Below, piece by piece: positions 43,372 to 52,871 of a stretch of DNA of 64,000 nucleotides. How positions within the stretch are numbered: the first letter of the stretch is position 1; each line of letters starts with the position of its first letter. A program made the translations under genes and the position numbers. Source of the stretch: CANLBN01 sp050633525 (GTDB lineage Bacteria > Pseudomonadota > Gammaproteobacteria > Pseudomonadales > Cellvibrionaceae); the NCBI GenBank assembly GCA_050633525.1, contig JBOEGR010000014.1:1-64000 (forward strand), in the 5' to 3' direction. The notes beneath the pieces were generated by a model. That model saw nothing but the letters and a program-made list of their open reading frames with translations, ran no database searches and was not told the origin of the DNA.

Positions 43372-45777
43372 TTAAGTGGAATGTTGTTTGTTTAACTGAG
43401 CGAATAGCAGCGAGGCTAAAAAATTAAGTGTGTTACCGACCAATAATGTTGTGCCAAATGCTTGTGCAACAGGAATGCTGCTTACGCTTAGTAAACCAAA
43501 AGAAAGTAGCGTGGTTATAGTTGATAGTAAAATAGCGTTTTGTGTGACATTACTTTTTGTGAAATTGCTTAAGCTATCTCTGCTGCTACTTTCACTATCA
43601 TTGTTACGCATTTCTGTGATAAAAATAACATAGTCCATGCCTAAGCCTAGTACTAAGAACAATCCCATGATATTGAATAGAGTGATGTTGATAGAGAGCA
43701 AGCTAAATATAATTAAGGTTCCCAATGTTGCCGAGATTGGGACAAGTAGTACCCATAAGGCTTTGGGTGAACGATAGTAAAGTAGCATAAGTAAAGCGAT
43801 AAATACGTAAGCCAGTAGTAATAGCATGGATGCAGATACGCGCTGTTCTTGTAATGCATTCTCTGAAAGGGCTAAGGTATTGATAAACGTTATGCCTTCT
43901 ATCTGTTTTCCATCATTGCTTAGGTGTTCTTCCAGTAATGTACTATTACTGCCTTTTTTTATTAAAACAAAGCCAGTGAATTGCCTTTCTCCGGCTCGAT
44001 CGTTATTTTCTATCCATATTGGAGGTAAATCCGAATCTGGATTAAATAAGACCTTAGGGCTGAATGTGCGTCCTTGTTCTTGACGATATTGCTGGTTAAG
44101 TTTTTCTGTTTGTTCTCTAGCTTCTTGATTTGATAAGCCGAGTTGTATAAATAGATTTTCAGCGATTCCATTCTTACTGTAGATTTTAGATTGTAGGTCG
44201 TAGTTAATTTTTTGCTGAGACGGTGGCGGCAGTAACTGCATAGCGCTAAACAATGAATTGTTATTGCCTTTGTTTAGTTGTAGGACACTAATTTCCTTTT
44301 GCAGTAGCTCGTAACGATCGTACACTTGTTCAACGGAGTTGCCGTTGATAATGATATAGCGACCGGGTTCAAAATCGCTATTTAATTTATTGGCTTCTGC
44401 TTCTTGAGATAATAATGCTTCTGATGGATTAAAGAATAAGCGAGGATTATCGCTGGTGGGTAAGCCAAATAGATAAACTGCTATAGAGCCAAGCGCAACA
44501 ATTATTAACCATAATGAAAATGACAGTCTTTTGCTTATAGAATTTAATAGTGAATTGATAAGAGCGAGAAGCGAAGTGAAAACAGAATCATAAATATGAA
44601 TATCTTTTATTCTACTGAGTGACCCCATGGTTATTACGCTGAGCCAGGCTGAAAAAATACCACAACAAGAAAATAAAGCTACCTTTTTTAGTGCGTCTAA
44701 ACTAGAGAAACTTAAAGCGCTATAGCCTACCAATGATGTTATCAGGCTAAGTAGCATGGCTCGAAATAGCTTTTCTCTATTTTCTTGATTCCTGCTTTTT
44801 TGAGGCGTGGTTTTTTGATGATAAAAATAATGTAATGAATAATCGATGATGATCCCAATTAAGCTGGAACCAAATACAATGGTGAGTATATGTATAGAGC
44901 CATAGATATAATGGTTCACGCCTACGGCAAATAAAACACCAATGAGGATAGATAATACAGGTATCAATAAAATAGCAAATGATCGAAAAACCAAGAGTAA
45001 TAATGCTATTACTCCAATTGTTGATATGGTGCTGATTAATTTTATGTCAGATTCTGACTTTTTTGCTGCATCGGCCGCAAAAAAGAAAACGCCAGATCTT
45101 AAGGTCGAGCTGTTAAATTTTTTCAATAATTCGTTTTCTATGATGTTTAGGTTTTCAACTAAAAATTTTTGGTTTTCGATTTTTAGAGAGCCGCCGCTAA
45201 TCTTAAATGAAATAGCTTGAAAGAAGCTGTTTTTTTCTCCAATTTTTATGGCTTGTATTTCGGTGTTCGTGTTGAGATCACTGTTTAGTAGATGTTCTAC
45301 ATACTGGCTGAATGTGCTTAAGGGGTCTTCATTAAAAGGAAGTAGTTGCAGGTTGGCGTCCATCCGAAATAGTTTTCGTTGCGCTTCCTGAATTAGTGTC
45401 TCTTGTTCTTTTTCTTTTAATGATTTCTGTTGTTTTGGGCTTAATAAGTGAAATTGATGTTCCTTCAGTTCTTCTAATAATGCGCCGGAAGATAGGGTGT
45501 TGATGCTCAGTCCATTTTTTTCTGAAATGCTCTTGTTTAAGTAAGTGATAGAGTTTTTTAATTTTTCTCTGTCATCATTTTTAATGATGAGCATAAATCT
45601 GCTTTCTATATCTTTTGAAAGAGTGTCAATTGCTTTCTGAGTGGTTTTGTTTTTTGATAAGCTAGGCGATAGGTCTTTAAGGTCTGTGCTTATGTTGATT
45701 TTATTGTAATGTTGCCCTATGAATAGAACGCAAAAAATAATGACTAAGAAAAACAGTGTTCTGCATATGGATAGCAT
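43372..45777 (-). CDS. MMPL/RND-family exporter of the APE cluster
   Basis: An 801-residue membrane protein with 12 predicted helices in two halves, each with a large extracytoplasmic loop after its first helix. The second half shows MGLFLVLGLGMDYVIFITE and the first FGSSLIGIIIDYSLHYFYH, the Asp-containing helix 4 of RND/MMPL proteins that uses the proton gradient. In aryl polyene clusters it is thought to move the lipid-linked pigment across or out of the inner membrane. It is followed by the ketoreductase gene and preceded by a LolA-like gene. Confidence 0.9.
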   Translation of the reverse strand: MLSICRTLFFLVIIFCVLFIGQHYNKINISTDLKDLSPSLSKNKTTQKAIDTLSKDIESRFMLIIKNDDREKLKNSITYLNKSISEKNGLSINTLSSGALLEELKEHQFHLLSPKQQKSLKEKEQETLIQEAQRKLFRMDANLQLLPFNEDPLSTFSQYVEHLLNSDLNTNTEIQAIKIGEKNSFFQAISFKISGGSLKIENQKFLVENLNIIENELLKKFNSSTLRSGVFFFAADAAKKSESDIKLISTISTIGVIALLLLVFRSFAILLIPVLSILIGVLFAVGVNHYIYGSIHILTIVFGSSLIGIIIDYSLHYFYHQKTTPQKSRNQENREKLFRAMLLSLITSLVGYSALSFSSLDALKKVALFSCCGIFSAWLSVITMGSLSRIKDIHIYDSVFTSLLALINSLLNSISKRLSFSLWLIIVALGSIAVYLFGLPTSDNPRLFFNPSEALLSQEAEANKLNSDFEPGRYIIINGNSVEQVYDRYELLQKEISVLQLNKGNNNSLFSAMQLLPPPSQQKINYDLQSKIYSKNGIAENLFIQLGLSNQEAREQTEKLNQQYRQEQGRTFSPKVLFNPDSDLPPIWIENNDRAGERQFTGFVLIKKGSNSTLLEEHLSNDGKQIEGITFINTLALSENALQEQRVSASMLLLLAYVFIALLMLLYYRSPKALWVLLVPISATLGTLIIFSLLSINITLFNIMGLFLVLGLGMDYVIFITEMRNNDSESSSRDSLSNFTKSNVTQNAILLSTITTLLSFGLLSVSSIPVAQAFGTTLLVGNTLNFLASLLFAQLNKQHST

Positions 45778-45792
45778 ATGGTTGATGCTCTC

Positions 45793-46527
45793 TTAATTGA
45801 TTGATTCGATGGTTTGATAGCGCTGAGGGTCTGATAATATATTGCAAGCATTTTCTTCGTGTTTGTCATTTTTTGTTGCATTTATGCAGTCATCTTCGAT
45901 ATTGATTTTTTTTGTTTTTGAATGAACGATTAAGTTGTCTATTTCTAATAGCGTGGTTTGGCCTTTTGGGTCTTTAATGTTTATGATTAGGCTCTCTTTT
46001 TTACTTTCGTCTTTTTGCTCTTTTGTTATAGAGATAGATTGCAAGCCCTTTTTTATAAAGACATTATTTGGCAATAAAATAAGACTGTTTTCGTTTGGTC
46101 CATTTTCCATCGAAAATTGTTCGTTTAACGAGCCTATGTTCGCACTGAGTAAGTCAATTAAAAATTTTGCAAGATAGTAATGTTGTTGTCCGTCAAGTGG
46201 GATAGCTTGTTCGGACTCTGTATTTCTGAAATGTAAATTTTCTGAAGTGTAAATTAAGCTTTCTGGGAAAGGCTTTATGTTTTTCCATATCAAGCCATGT
46301 TTGCAAGAAAAAAACATTATCCCTTCTGAGCTTAAAGGCTTAGGTAGGGTATTGATTGTCTTTTGTTGGGTGAAAGCGCCGGAGAACACACACTGTTTGG
46401 GTAGTAGGTCGACTAATTTTGTTGGCGACGTGCTGGTCTTTTTCTCCTGAGCAAGGCCCGAGTTGATACTAAATACAGCTAGGGTAAATAAAGTCAGCGA
46501 TACTGTATGGCGGAAAATTTTTTTCAT
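45793..46527 (-). CDS. LolA-like outer membrane lipoprotein carrier of the APE cluster
   Basis: A 244-residue periplasmic protein with a signal peptide (hydrophobic about 8-24, cleavage near GLAQ). The LolA-like opening CVFSGAFTQQKTINTLPKPL and SSEGIMFFSCKHGLIWKNIKP fits the lipoprotein-carrier fold, although two disulfide-capable cysteine pairs are added. LolA carries lipoproteins across the periplasm; here it probably carries a lipidated polyene. It sits between the thioesterase and MMPL genes, with 2-15 nt gaps. Confidence 0.82.
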   Translation of the reverse strand: MKKIFRHTVSLTLFTLAVFSINSGLAQEKKTSTSPTKLVDLLPKQCVFSGAFTQQKTINTLPKPLSSEGIMFFSCKHGLIWKNIKPFPESLIYTSENLHFRNTESEQAIPLDGQQHYYLAKFLIDLLSANIGSLNEQFSMENGPNENSLILLPNNVFIKKGLQSISITKEQKDESKKESLIINIKDPKGQTTLLEIDNLIVHSKTKKINIEDDCINATKNDKHEENACNILSDPQRYQTIESIN

Positions 46528-46528
46528 A

Positions 46529-46969
46529 TTAAGCTTCTAGGGCGACTTTCACTTTGTCGATTAATATTTCAGGTGAAGTGAATTGAGTAATATGCTCTGG
46601 CATGGCAATCGCTACCTGAGATGTTTTTGCCTTTGTTATTTTTTCACCTGTGTCACGGTCTTGAATTAAATATTGAATCGTTAGTTTGTTTTCCCACTCT
46701 GTTAGTGTGGCAGTAATAGTAAATAACTGCTTGAATCGTAGGGGCTGAATATACTTTACTTGTAGGTCAATCACAGGAAAGAAGTAACCAGCCGTTTCCA
46801 TATCTTCATAAGTGAAATCAATGTGTTCTAATAATTTACAGCGAGCAATTTCAAAGTACTTTGGGTAATTCCCGTGCCAAACAATACGATAAGAGTCTAC
46901 ATCAAAGAACGCGACTTCCATATCAAGGCTAATGCTGAGTTTGTTCGCCTTCGCTGTTGTTTTGTTCAT
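46529..46969 (-). CDS. Hot-dog thioesterase (4HBT family, ApeK-like)
   Basis: A 146-residue single-domain thioesterase. The catalytic segment is FFDVDSYRIVWHGNYPKYFE (Asp in DVDSYRIVWHGNY), followed by the AR(C/A)..LLEHI pattern of 4-hydroxybenzoyl-CoA thioesterases. In APE clusters it may edit mis-loaded ACP or release intermediates. It starts with MNKTTAKANK and ends 1 nt before the LolA-like gene starts on the same strand. Confidence 0.87.
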   Translation of the reverse strand: MNKTTAKANKLSISLDMEVAFFDVDSYRIVWHGNYPKYFEIARCKLLEHIDFTYEDMETAGYFFPVIDLQVKYIQPLRFKQLFTITATLTEWENKLTIQYLIQDRDTGEKITKAKTSQVAIAMPEHITQFTSPEILIDKVKVALEA

Positions 46970-47028
46970 ATTTTAGGTGAGCCTGAATGGTAATGGTGGG
47001 CTATTCAAGCTAAATCGTTTGATTGAAT

Positions 47029-47274
47029 TTATGCTGCTAGCTCTGCAACCGTATTGACAATGTCGTCTAGGGTTTTTACGTCTTTAAAACGATCAGGTTC
47101 AATGTTTTTTCCGGAAAATTTCTTCAATTCTATTAATAAATCGACGGCATCAATGCTGTCGATGTCGAGGTCTTCATATAACTTGGCTTCGGGCACCAGT
47201 TGTTCTTCATCCAGCTCAAATAGTTCCTGCATGATTTTTTTGGTTTGTTCTAATATTTCTGTTTTTGATGGCAT
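47029..47274 (-). CDS. Acyl carrier protein of the APE cluster (first)
   Basis: An 81-residue ACP with the phosphopantetheine Ser in DLDIDSIDAVDLLIEL. I chose the ATG giving MPSKTEILEQTKK, which has AGGGA upstream; a start 30 codons earlier would add an atypical basic N-terminus. It carries the growing polyene or the aryl starter as a thioester. Two ACPs are present in the cluster, as in E. coli APE (ApeE and ApeF), usually with distinct roles. Confidence 0.9.
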   Translation of the reverse strand: MPSKTEILEQTKKIMQELFELDEEQLVPEAKLYEDLDIDSIDAVDLLIELKKFSGKNIEPDRFKDVKTLDDIVNTVAELAA

Positions 47275-47376
47275 TGTCAATGTCCCTAAAACGCGTTGGT
47301 ATGATGGTTGTGAATTATAGCAAGATGAGGCTGAAGAGGTAATCTTCTTCATTTGTTGGTTCAAGTGCAGGCGTTT

Positions 47377-48315
47377 TTAGCGTTTCTCTTTAGCTTCCTT
47401 TGCCGTTACAGGTTCTGTTGGGTGAGGTTTCGCCTGTTTTGATAGCAAAGGCCTATAAAGTTCCTTTAAAAAGCGAGTGAGAGCACGGTATTGCACAGTT
47501 TTAGGTGTGTTACTGTCTATGTGTGCTTGTGTTTCGATTATGGGGAGGTGGGTGAAAGCGAAAAGTGGTGCTACAGTTGGGATGCTATAGGGTTTCTCAC
47601 CCTTTTGCATAGCGCGAGGGTAGCATTCGATAAGGATGGGTAGTATGTCGCATTCAGCCAGTATGGCAATATTGGCGGCACCGCGTTTAAAATCGAGCTG
47701 ATCGTCGTAAGCGTTACGCGTCCCTTCTGGAAAGATCAGAATGTTCTCTCCTTTCTCTAGCCGTTTTTTCGCTTGTTCGATAAAGTCGTCGGTGCCATTG
47801 TGGATGTAGTCGGCCATCCTAACGATAAATGCTGTGTAGGGGTTTTTCCAAAGTGCCTCTTTGGCAATACAGCATAGGTTTGGGCACATGCCAAGGATGA
47901 AAAATGCGTCAAGTAGGCTCGGGTGATTGGCAATAATGAGTTTGCCTTTCACATTGATAGTGCTCTCCGGTTTTATCGTGTATGTCATTAGTTTTAAAAA
48001 ACGCATACTGTTTAGGTAAAAACGGCAGCTAAAACTGATGGCTTTTCTGGTGAGCGTTATTTTGTGTGAGCGTTCGAGCGGTAAGCAGTAAAGGGCCAGT
48101 AAGGCGAGAGTCAAAATGGGCGCGCCAATACCAAATAGAGCCCAGATAAATGCATGCCCAATGCCTCTTAAAAAATGGTTGAGTTTGCTGTAATGGTGAG
48201 CGCCTGTTCCTTCCGCTGCGGCGAGAATGTTCGTCTTGGGAGGGTTTGAGTGGACAGGATTGACAAGCGTAGGGTCAACAAGCGTACTACTTAATTTGTT
48301 ACTTAGATCAGCCAC
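47377..48315 (-). CDS. 1-acyl-glycerol-3-phosphate acyltransferase-like (LPLAT) enzyme
   Basis: A 312-residue PlsC-family acyltransferase with an N-terminal membrane helix (FIWALFGIGAPILTLALLAL). The motifs are NHPSLLDAFF (NHxxxxD), FPEGTRN and an IPILIE-type segment. The GTG start was chosen because it overlaps the preceding TGA by 8 nt (GTGGCTGA), typical of coupled genes. It lies between the chorismatase-like gene and the ACP gene. It probably acylates the lipid anchor of the pigment, as in the APE operons that carry two acyltransferases. Confidence 0.86.
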   Translation of the reverse strand: MADLSNKLSSTLVDPTLVNPVHSNPPKTNILAAAEGTGAHHYSKLNHFLRGIGHAFIWALFGIGAPILTLALLALYCLPLERSHKITLTRKAISFSCRFYLNSMRFLKLMTYTIKPESTINVKGKLIIANHPSLLDAFFILGMCPNLCCIAKEALWKNPYTAFIVRMADYIHNGTDDFIEQAKKRLEKGENILIFPEGTRNAYDDQLDFKRGAANIAILAECDILPILIECYPRAMQKGEKPYSIPTVAPLFAFTHLPIIETQAHIDSNTPKTVQYRALTRFLKELYRPLLSKQAKPHPTEPVTAKEAKEKR

Positions 48316-49393
48316 AAAAACATTCAACCTCAACTAAGAGGTTGGCGCGACAGACATCTGCCAATGTATAGACAATCAGCGTTTCGGGAAAGGCTGCTTC
48401 TAATAATTGTTGGGTTTGTATGAAGTCTGAAGCATGTCGCAAATACACTTTCATAGATTGCAGTTGTGCTTGGTTATTGCTTTTGTCTTTATTTTCTAGC
48501 AAATGCTGTATGTTGCTAATGGTGGTTTCTAGCTGTCCCTTTAAATCGCCTTCGCAAGTTGTCTTGTGGCCAATAATACTGGCGGTTCCTGAGACAAAAA
48601 ATAGATCTTGGTCGTCTAAGTGAATACAGGTGGCGCGAGAAAATGAAGGGCTACTGACACCGTATTCTCTTGGGTATTGGTAGGCATTCACTTGTAGGGC
48701 GTTGTTGTGATGCCTGCCGGTAACCTTGGCGGCTAAAACATAGATCACCGCGCCCTCTGCATGGTGGCCTAATGCAGAGGCAGATGGGAATTGATCATCA
48801 GGGATGTCGCTCGCTCGAAACGCTTTTAGGCGTCCAGTGCAAAAGAGTTTATAGTGCTCTTTATCTCCCTTGCCGAGGTTGATGTCGGGAATGTAGTTCC
48901 AAAATCGGAAGGGGTGGGGGTAGCCTTGGTCTTTAATCAGTGACAATAGCTCGTTGTACGCTGATTCGCTAGAGGCTTCTAGGTTTTGGCAGGCTTCCGG
49001 GCTCAGCCAGATAGAGGCAGCGAGTACGCTTTCCGTTTTGCTCCAGTAGCAATTGCCAGTAACGCCTCGGTCTATCACCGATTTTTCACTTGTCCATACT
49101 TCGTTGAGAGCCGTTTCACTGCCAAGTAGGGTCAAGCCGGAGTGAATAGCTCCAGGCTGTGATGGTGCACATGACTGTCTTGAGCCCGATGAGTAGGGTA
49201 ATACCATAAGAGTGTTGGGACACTCTAGCAGCTGTTCTATTGTTTGATCTGACAAATGGTTGCGGATACAAGTATTTGGCATTGAGGCATTACTTGAGGC
49301 GTTATTTAGAATTGAATTTGGCTTGCTGCTATTACTACTATTGCTGCGATCGTCTTGTGTTAGCGACAATGCTGCTCCGTTACGATGATTCAT
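48308..49393 (-). CDS. Chorismatase of the XanB2/FkbO/Hyg5 type
   Basis: A 361-residue enzyme of the chorismatase family. Conserved parts are FRFWNYIPDINLGKGD..YKLFCTGRLKAF, QYPREYGVSSPSFSRATCIHL and the C-terminal LLVEVEC, whose Glu is the expected catalytic residue. XanB2 splits chorismate to 3- and 4-hydroxybenzoate plus pyruvate, giving the starter for xanthomonadin. Which isomer is made here cannot be read from sequence. The first 45 residues are a low-complexity Ser/Asn stretch; a shorter start at 49282 is possible. It is the first gene of the minus-strand block. Confidence 0.85.
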   Translation of the reverse strand: MNHRNGAALSLTQDDRSNSSNSSKPNSILNNASSNASMPNTCIRNHLSDQTIEQLLECPNTLMVLPYSSGSRQSCAPSQPGAIHSGLTLLGSETALNEVWTSEKSVIDRGVTGNCYWSKTESVLAASIWLSPEACQNLEASSESAYNELLSLIKDQGYPHPFRFWNYIPDINLGKGDKEHYKLFCTGRLKAFRASDIPDDQFPSASALGHHAEGAVIYVLAAKVTGRHHNNALQVNAYQYPREYGVSSPSFSRATCIHLDDQDLFFVSGTASIIGHKTTCEGDLKGQLETTISNIQHLLENKDKSNNQAQLQSMKVYLRHASDFIQTQQLLEAAFPETLIVYTLADVCRANLLVEVECFCG

Positions 49394-49590
49394 GGGTACA
49401 CCTGTTGAAACATGTTAAAAAGTTGAGTTCCGTCTTTTACAGCTTAGCACAATCGATTTTTACTGGAATTGCTAGGGCCTTAGAATGTTTTTAGCTTAAA
49501 ATATCTTATTAATATAGACCAGTTAGTTTAAACTACCGCCCCTAAAAAATAAAGCAAGGTCAAATTAACCCAATTGAGAGGCATATATTC
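49394..49590. promoter_or_regulatory. Divergent control region of the APE cluster
   Basis: This 197-nt region lies between the chorismatase gene (minus) and the second ACP gene (plus), so promoters for both must be here. A 12-nt perfect palindrome TAGTTTAAACTA (49524-49535) is a candidate operator or dimer site. No clear -35/-10 pair was seen. Confidence 0.45.
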
Positions 49591-49854
49591 GTGGCAGAAC
49601 AATCACCAGCCGAATTGAAAATGGCAGAATTATTAGTAGAAGCGCTTAACTTAGAAGATGTCGAAGCCAATGAGATCGACCCAGAAGAGCATTTGTTTGG
49701 AGACGGCTTAGGATTGGATTCTATCGACGCTTTAGAAATCGCATTAGCTATTTCCCAAGAGTACGGTTTGCAGATTAAAGCCGAAGACGAGTCTACAAAG
49801 GAGGCTTTTGCCACTCTAAGGAGTCTTACGGCCCATGTAGAGGCGAATAAGTAA
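49591..49854 (+). CDS. Acyl carrier protein of the APE cluster (second)
   Basis: An 87-residue ACP starting at a GTG with GAGAGG nine nucleotides upstream. The phosphopantetheine Ser is in GLGLDSIDALEIALAIS. It is followed 22 nt later by the AMP ligase, which may load the aromatic starter onto this ACP. The first ACP lies in the opposite block. Confidence 0.9.
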   Translation: MAEQSPAELKMAELLVEALNLEDVEANEIDPEEHLFGDGLGLDSIDALEIALAISQEYGLQIKAEDESTKEAFATLRSLTAHVEANK

Positions 49855-49876
49855 TATAAGTAGTATTTATTGGTTT

Positions 49877-51331
49877 ATGAAAGATTCCTCTAGCTTTCCT
49901 CTATTGACGCGTGATGCCGATGACGCGATTGCCAATATTACCCAAGATCTGCCTTTGTTGGGTGGTTTTCAAGGGCAGGTGCGCTCGGCTGAATTTCTGC
50001 TTCAAGTGAATCGAATAGCGGAGCAGCTCCCAGATTATGGCTATGTCATCAATCTTTGTGATAACCGCTATCTGTTTACTTTACTGTTTTGTGCTGCCCT
50101 TGTGCGCGGGCAGACCAGCTTATTGCCGCCAAACAAAAAAGAACTCACACAAACCCGTTTAAATGAGCGCTATGGCAATGTGTATATCGCACATGACTGG
50201 TCATGTCTGGATGGTATCGCTGCGGATATTCCGCTGTTCAAGCTTAGCGATCTGGAGCCATTATTAAATGATGGTGGGGATGATAATCGCAACAATGTGC
50301 ATTATGAGCCGCCCCTTATTCCTCTGGATCATCTCGCAGCGATTAGCTTCACTTCTGGCTCGACGGGTGACTCTAAACCTAACGAAAAAAGTTGGCGAAC
50401 CGTCGTCGAAAGTAGCAAGATAAATGCATCGCATATGTTGGCTGGTTACAGAGAGTCTGATAGCACTCTGCATCAATTAGCCACTGTGCCTCCCCAGCAT
50501 ATGTGGGGTTTGGAAACCTCGGTTTTCTTTCCTTTGTTTGAGTCTGTATGTGTCTCAGATGCGAAGCCTTTATTCCCTCAAGATATCGCCGATTTACTTA
50601 AGTGCTTACCCGCCCCCAGAATGTTGGTCAGTGCCCCTGTTCACTTACGTGCTCTATGTGCAAGCCAGCTCAACTTCCCTGTTGTTAATTTAGTGCTTTG
50701 TGCTACTTCTCCACTTTCTGACACATTGGCCTTAGAGGTGGAAGCTCTCTTGTCTCAGTCAGAGACTAAGATGCCCTCAAGCGTTAATGTGTCAGAGTTG
50801 CGTGAGGTCTATGGTTGTAGTGAAGTGGGTTCCATGGCTATTCGTAATACGGCAATGCAGGCTGATTGGCAGCTATTTACAGGGATTAGCTTAAGCGAAA
50901 ATGATGGTGGTGCCACGCTTGCTGCGACCGAATATTTACCTGAGCCTGTTGTTCTCCAAGATCGAATACAAGTGTTACCCAGTGGGGGCTTTAAGCTCGC
51001 CGGTCGTGATAGCGATATGGTGGATATGGCGGGGAAGCGAGGGTCTTTGTTAGAGCTTAATAAAATGCTCTTAAGTTTCCCTGGCATTATCGATGGTGTG
51101 ATTTTTATTCCTGAGCCTCAAAAAAAATTGGGTAGGGCAGCGAAACGTCTCGCGGCTATGGTGGTTCTTCCTGATAATGTTGGTACCTTGGAGTTAAAGT
51201 CTTACCTCTCTAAGCATGTTGACGATGCCTTTATTCCTCGTCCTATTATTGCAGTTAGCGCTCTTCCAAGGGAAGAAAATGGTAAGCTCACTGCGAAGCG
51301 TTTGAATGAGCACTATCAAGCGGTAAGGTGA
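49877..51331 (+). CDS. Aryl-AMP ligase/acyl-ACP synthetase of the APE cluster
   Basis: A 484-residue adenylate-forming enzyme. The P-loop is FTSGSTGDSKP, the A5-like segment VYGCSEVGSMAIR, the GRDSDMVDMAGKR hinge, and the catalytic Lys in ENGKLTAKRL. It should activate a hydroxybenzoate as aryl-AMP and transfer it to ACP. Its place right after an ACP gene matches the loading enzyme (ApeH-like) in APE clusters. Confidence 0.87.
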   Translation: MKDSSSFPLLTRDADDAIANITQDLPLLGGFQGQVRSAEFLLQVNRIAEQLPDYGYVINLCDNRYLFTLLFCAALVRGQTSLLPPNKKELTQTRLNERYGNVYIAHDWSCLDGIAADIPLFKLSDLEPLLNDGGDDNRNNVHYEPPLIPLDHLAAISFTSGSTGDSKPNEKSWRTVVESSKINASHMLAGYRESDSTLHQLATVPPQHMWGLETSVFFPLFESVCVSDAKPLFPQDIADLLKCLPAPRMLVSAPVHLRALCASQLNFPVVNLVLCATSPLSDTLALEVEALLSQSETKMPSSVNVSELREVYGCSEVGSMAIRNTAMQADWQLFTGISLSENDGGATLAATEYLPEPVVLQDRIQVLPSGGFKLAGRDSDMVDMAGKRGSLLELNKMLLSFPGIIDGVIFIPEPQKKLGRAAKRLAAMVVLPDNVGTLELKSYLSKHVDDAFIPRPIIAVSALPREENGKLTAKRLNEHYQAVR

Positions 51332-51498
51332 TCCCTTTGCTTGCTTTAACTTATATCCTTTTTTTAATACACTAAATTCTGGTTTTATCGACTGGATCAA
51401 AAACTTTCGTTCATTTTTACTATATTCTCACCTAAGTCTAGTCTCACGTGTGTCAGGCTTTTACGACAATAAAGGGTATCAATATAGAGGGTGTGAAG

Positions 51499-52806
51499 TT
51501 GATCGGTATTATTGGGGCTGGCCCCGCAGGCTGCGCTTTGGCTTGCTTTCTTGCTCAAAAAGGTATTCGTTGTGTTGTTTTTGATAATCAAAAACGACCC
51601 GAATTGTTGGTGGGCGAATCTCTTGTGCCAGCCGCGATACCTTATTTGCAGCGATTGGGTATAGAGTCCGAGGTTGCTGCTATCTCCGCAAAAAAACGTG
51701 GTGCAGCACTTCGACACCCTAGCGGCGTTAGGGTGGATTTTAAGTTTCGACGTTTTAGTCGAGATATTCCTGATTACTCCTACAATATTCCTCGTCCTGA
51801 GTTCGATCAAATTCTGGTGCGTCGAGCGAAGTCCTTGGGCGTCACATTTATCAATTCTATGGCCGAGCTTGAGCCTCTTGGCTCAGATGACCGTGATATT
51901 GCCTTAAGTGCATCCTGCCTTAAATCTGTAGGTTTGCAAGAACATCCGGATTTTTTGGTTGATGCTACGGGCAGGCACCGCCTGTTCAGCCGTTTGCTTT
52001 CTCTTGATGCAGTAAAAGGCAAGCGTAATGACGTTTCTTACTTTGCCCATTATCGAAATTTTAGTGCGGATGATGCTGTGGAAGGGCAAGTCGTTTTATC
52101 CGTTATTGATGCGGGTTGGTCTTGGCAAATTCCCCTCAAGGGAGTGCTGTCGGTCGGTGTGGTATTGGATAAAGCAGCCGCTGCTCGTTATGGTTCTTCA
52201 CCCCAAGAGCGCTTAGAAAATATTATTGATAATGACTCTATGTTGAGCGTAAGTGGCCGTCATCGTCAGCGTTGTTCTAAGGTGGTGACCTACAGTAATT
52301 ATCAGCTTGTCACTAAGCAAAGTTTTGGTAAAGGTTGGGCCTTGCTTGGTGATGCCCATAGCTTTGTCGACCCCATGTTATCTCCTGGTGTATTTATGGC
52401 CCTAGAGTCCGCTGCATTGTTGGAAAAGAATTTAATGAAGCATGAGCAAATAGACTATGTCGGTTTAGAGAGGTATTCGAAAGAATTAGATCACTGGCAT
52501 CAATCATGGAATGAAGTGATTGACTACTTTTATGATGGACGTTTGTTAGGCTTGTTTGAAGCTGGGCAGAATGTTGCTAAAAATGCTTCAAAATATTCTA
52601 TTTCAAGATTGCTCGAATGGCACATCCGCCGAGTTATTTCTTCAATGGTCTCTGGAGCGGCTACTCGTTCTATCTATAATCAAAAAGCCTTGTTTTATAG
52701 TTGCCAGCATCTCTTATCGAGTGATATTGATACAGAAAGGTATAGTATGAAGCCATATGTAAAAAACGGCTCAGCTAAAAAGCGAGTCGAAGAGTGTTTT
52801 TATTGA
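51499..52806 (+). CDS. Flavin-dependent halogenase-like protein of the APE cluster
   Basis: A 435-residue FAD protein with the Rossmann motif GIIGAGPAGCALACFLAQKG, the loop VGESLVPAAIPYLQRLG, a lysine in SAKKRGAALRHPSG (position of the catalytic Lys of PltA-type halogenases), and the WxWxIP motif (GWSWQIPLKG). These are closer to true flavin halogenases than those of the first flavoprotein in the cluster. It could brominate or chlorinate the aryl ring, as in brominated xanthomonadins. I use the TTG start with GAGG eight nucleotides upstream; a GTG at 51493 is the alternative. A flavin reductase is not encoded here. Confidence 0.83.
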   Translation: MIGIIGAGPAGCALACFLAQKGIRCVVFDNQKRPELLVGESLVPAAIPYLQRLGIESEVAAISAKKRGAALRHPSGVRVDFKFRRFSRDIPDYSYNIPRPEFDQILVRRAKSLGVTFINSMAELEPLGSDDRDIALSASCLKSVGLQEHPDFLVDATGRHRLFSRLLSLDAVKGKRNDVSYFAHYRNFSADDAVEGQVVLSVIDAGWSWQIPLKGVLSVGVVLDKAAAARYGSSPQERLENIIDNDSMLSVSGRHRQRCSKVVTYSNYQLVTKQSFGKGWALLGDAHSFVDPMLSPGVFMALESAALLEKNLMKHEQIDYVGLERYSKELDHWHQSWNEVIDYFYDGRLLGLFEAGQNVAKNASKYSISRLLEWHIRRVISSMVSGAATRSIYNQKALFYSCQHLLSSDIDTERYSMKPYVKNGSAKKRVEECFY

Positions 52807-52871
52807 ATTTTTGCAGAATAATCACTATATTGGCCTTCTTTCTGTGTGGTAACTACTTAAGGAGAATTACA

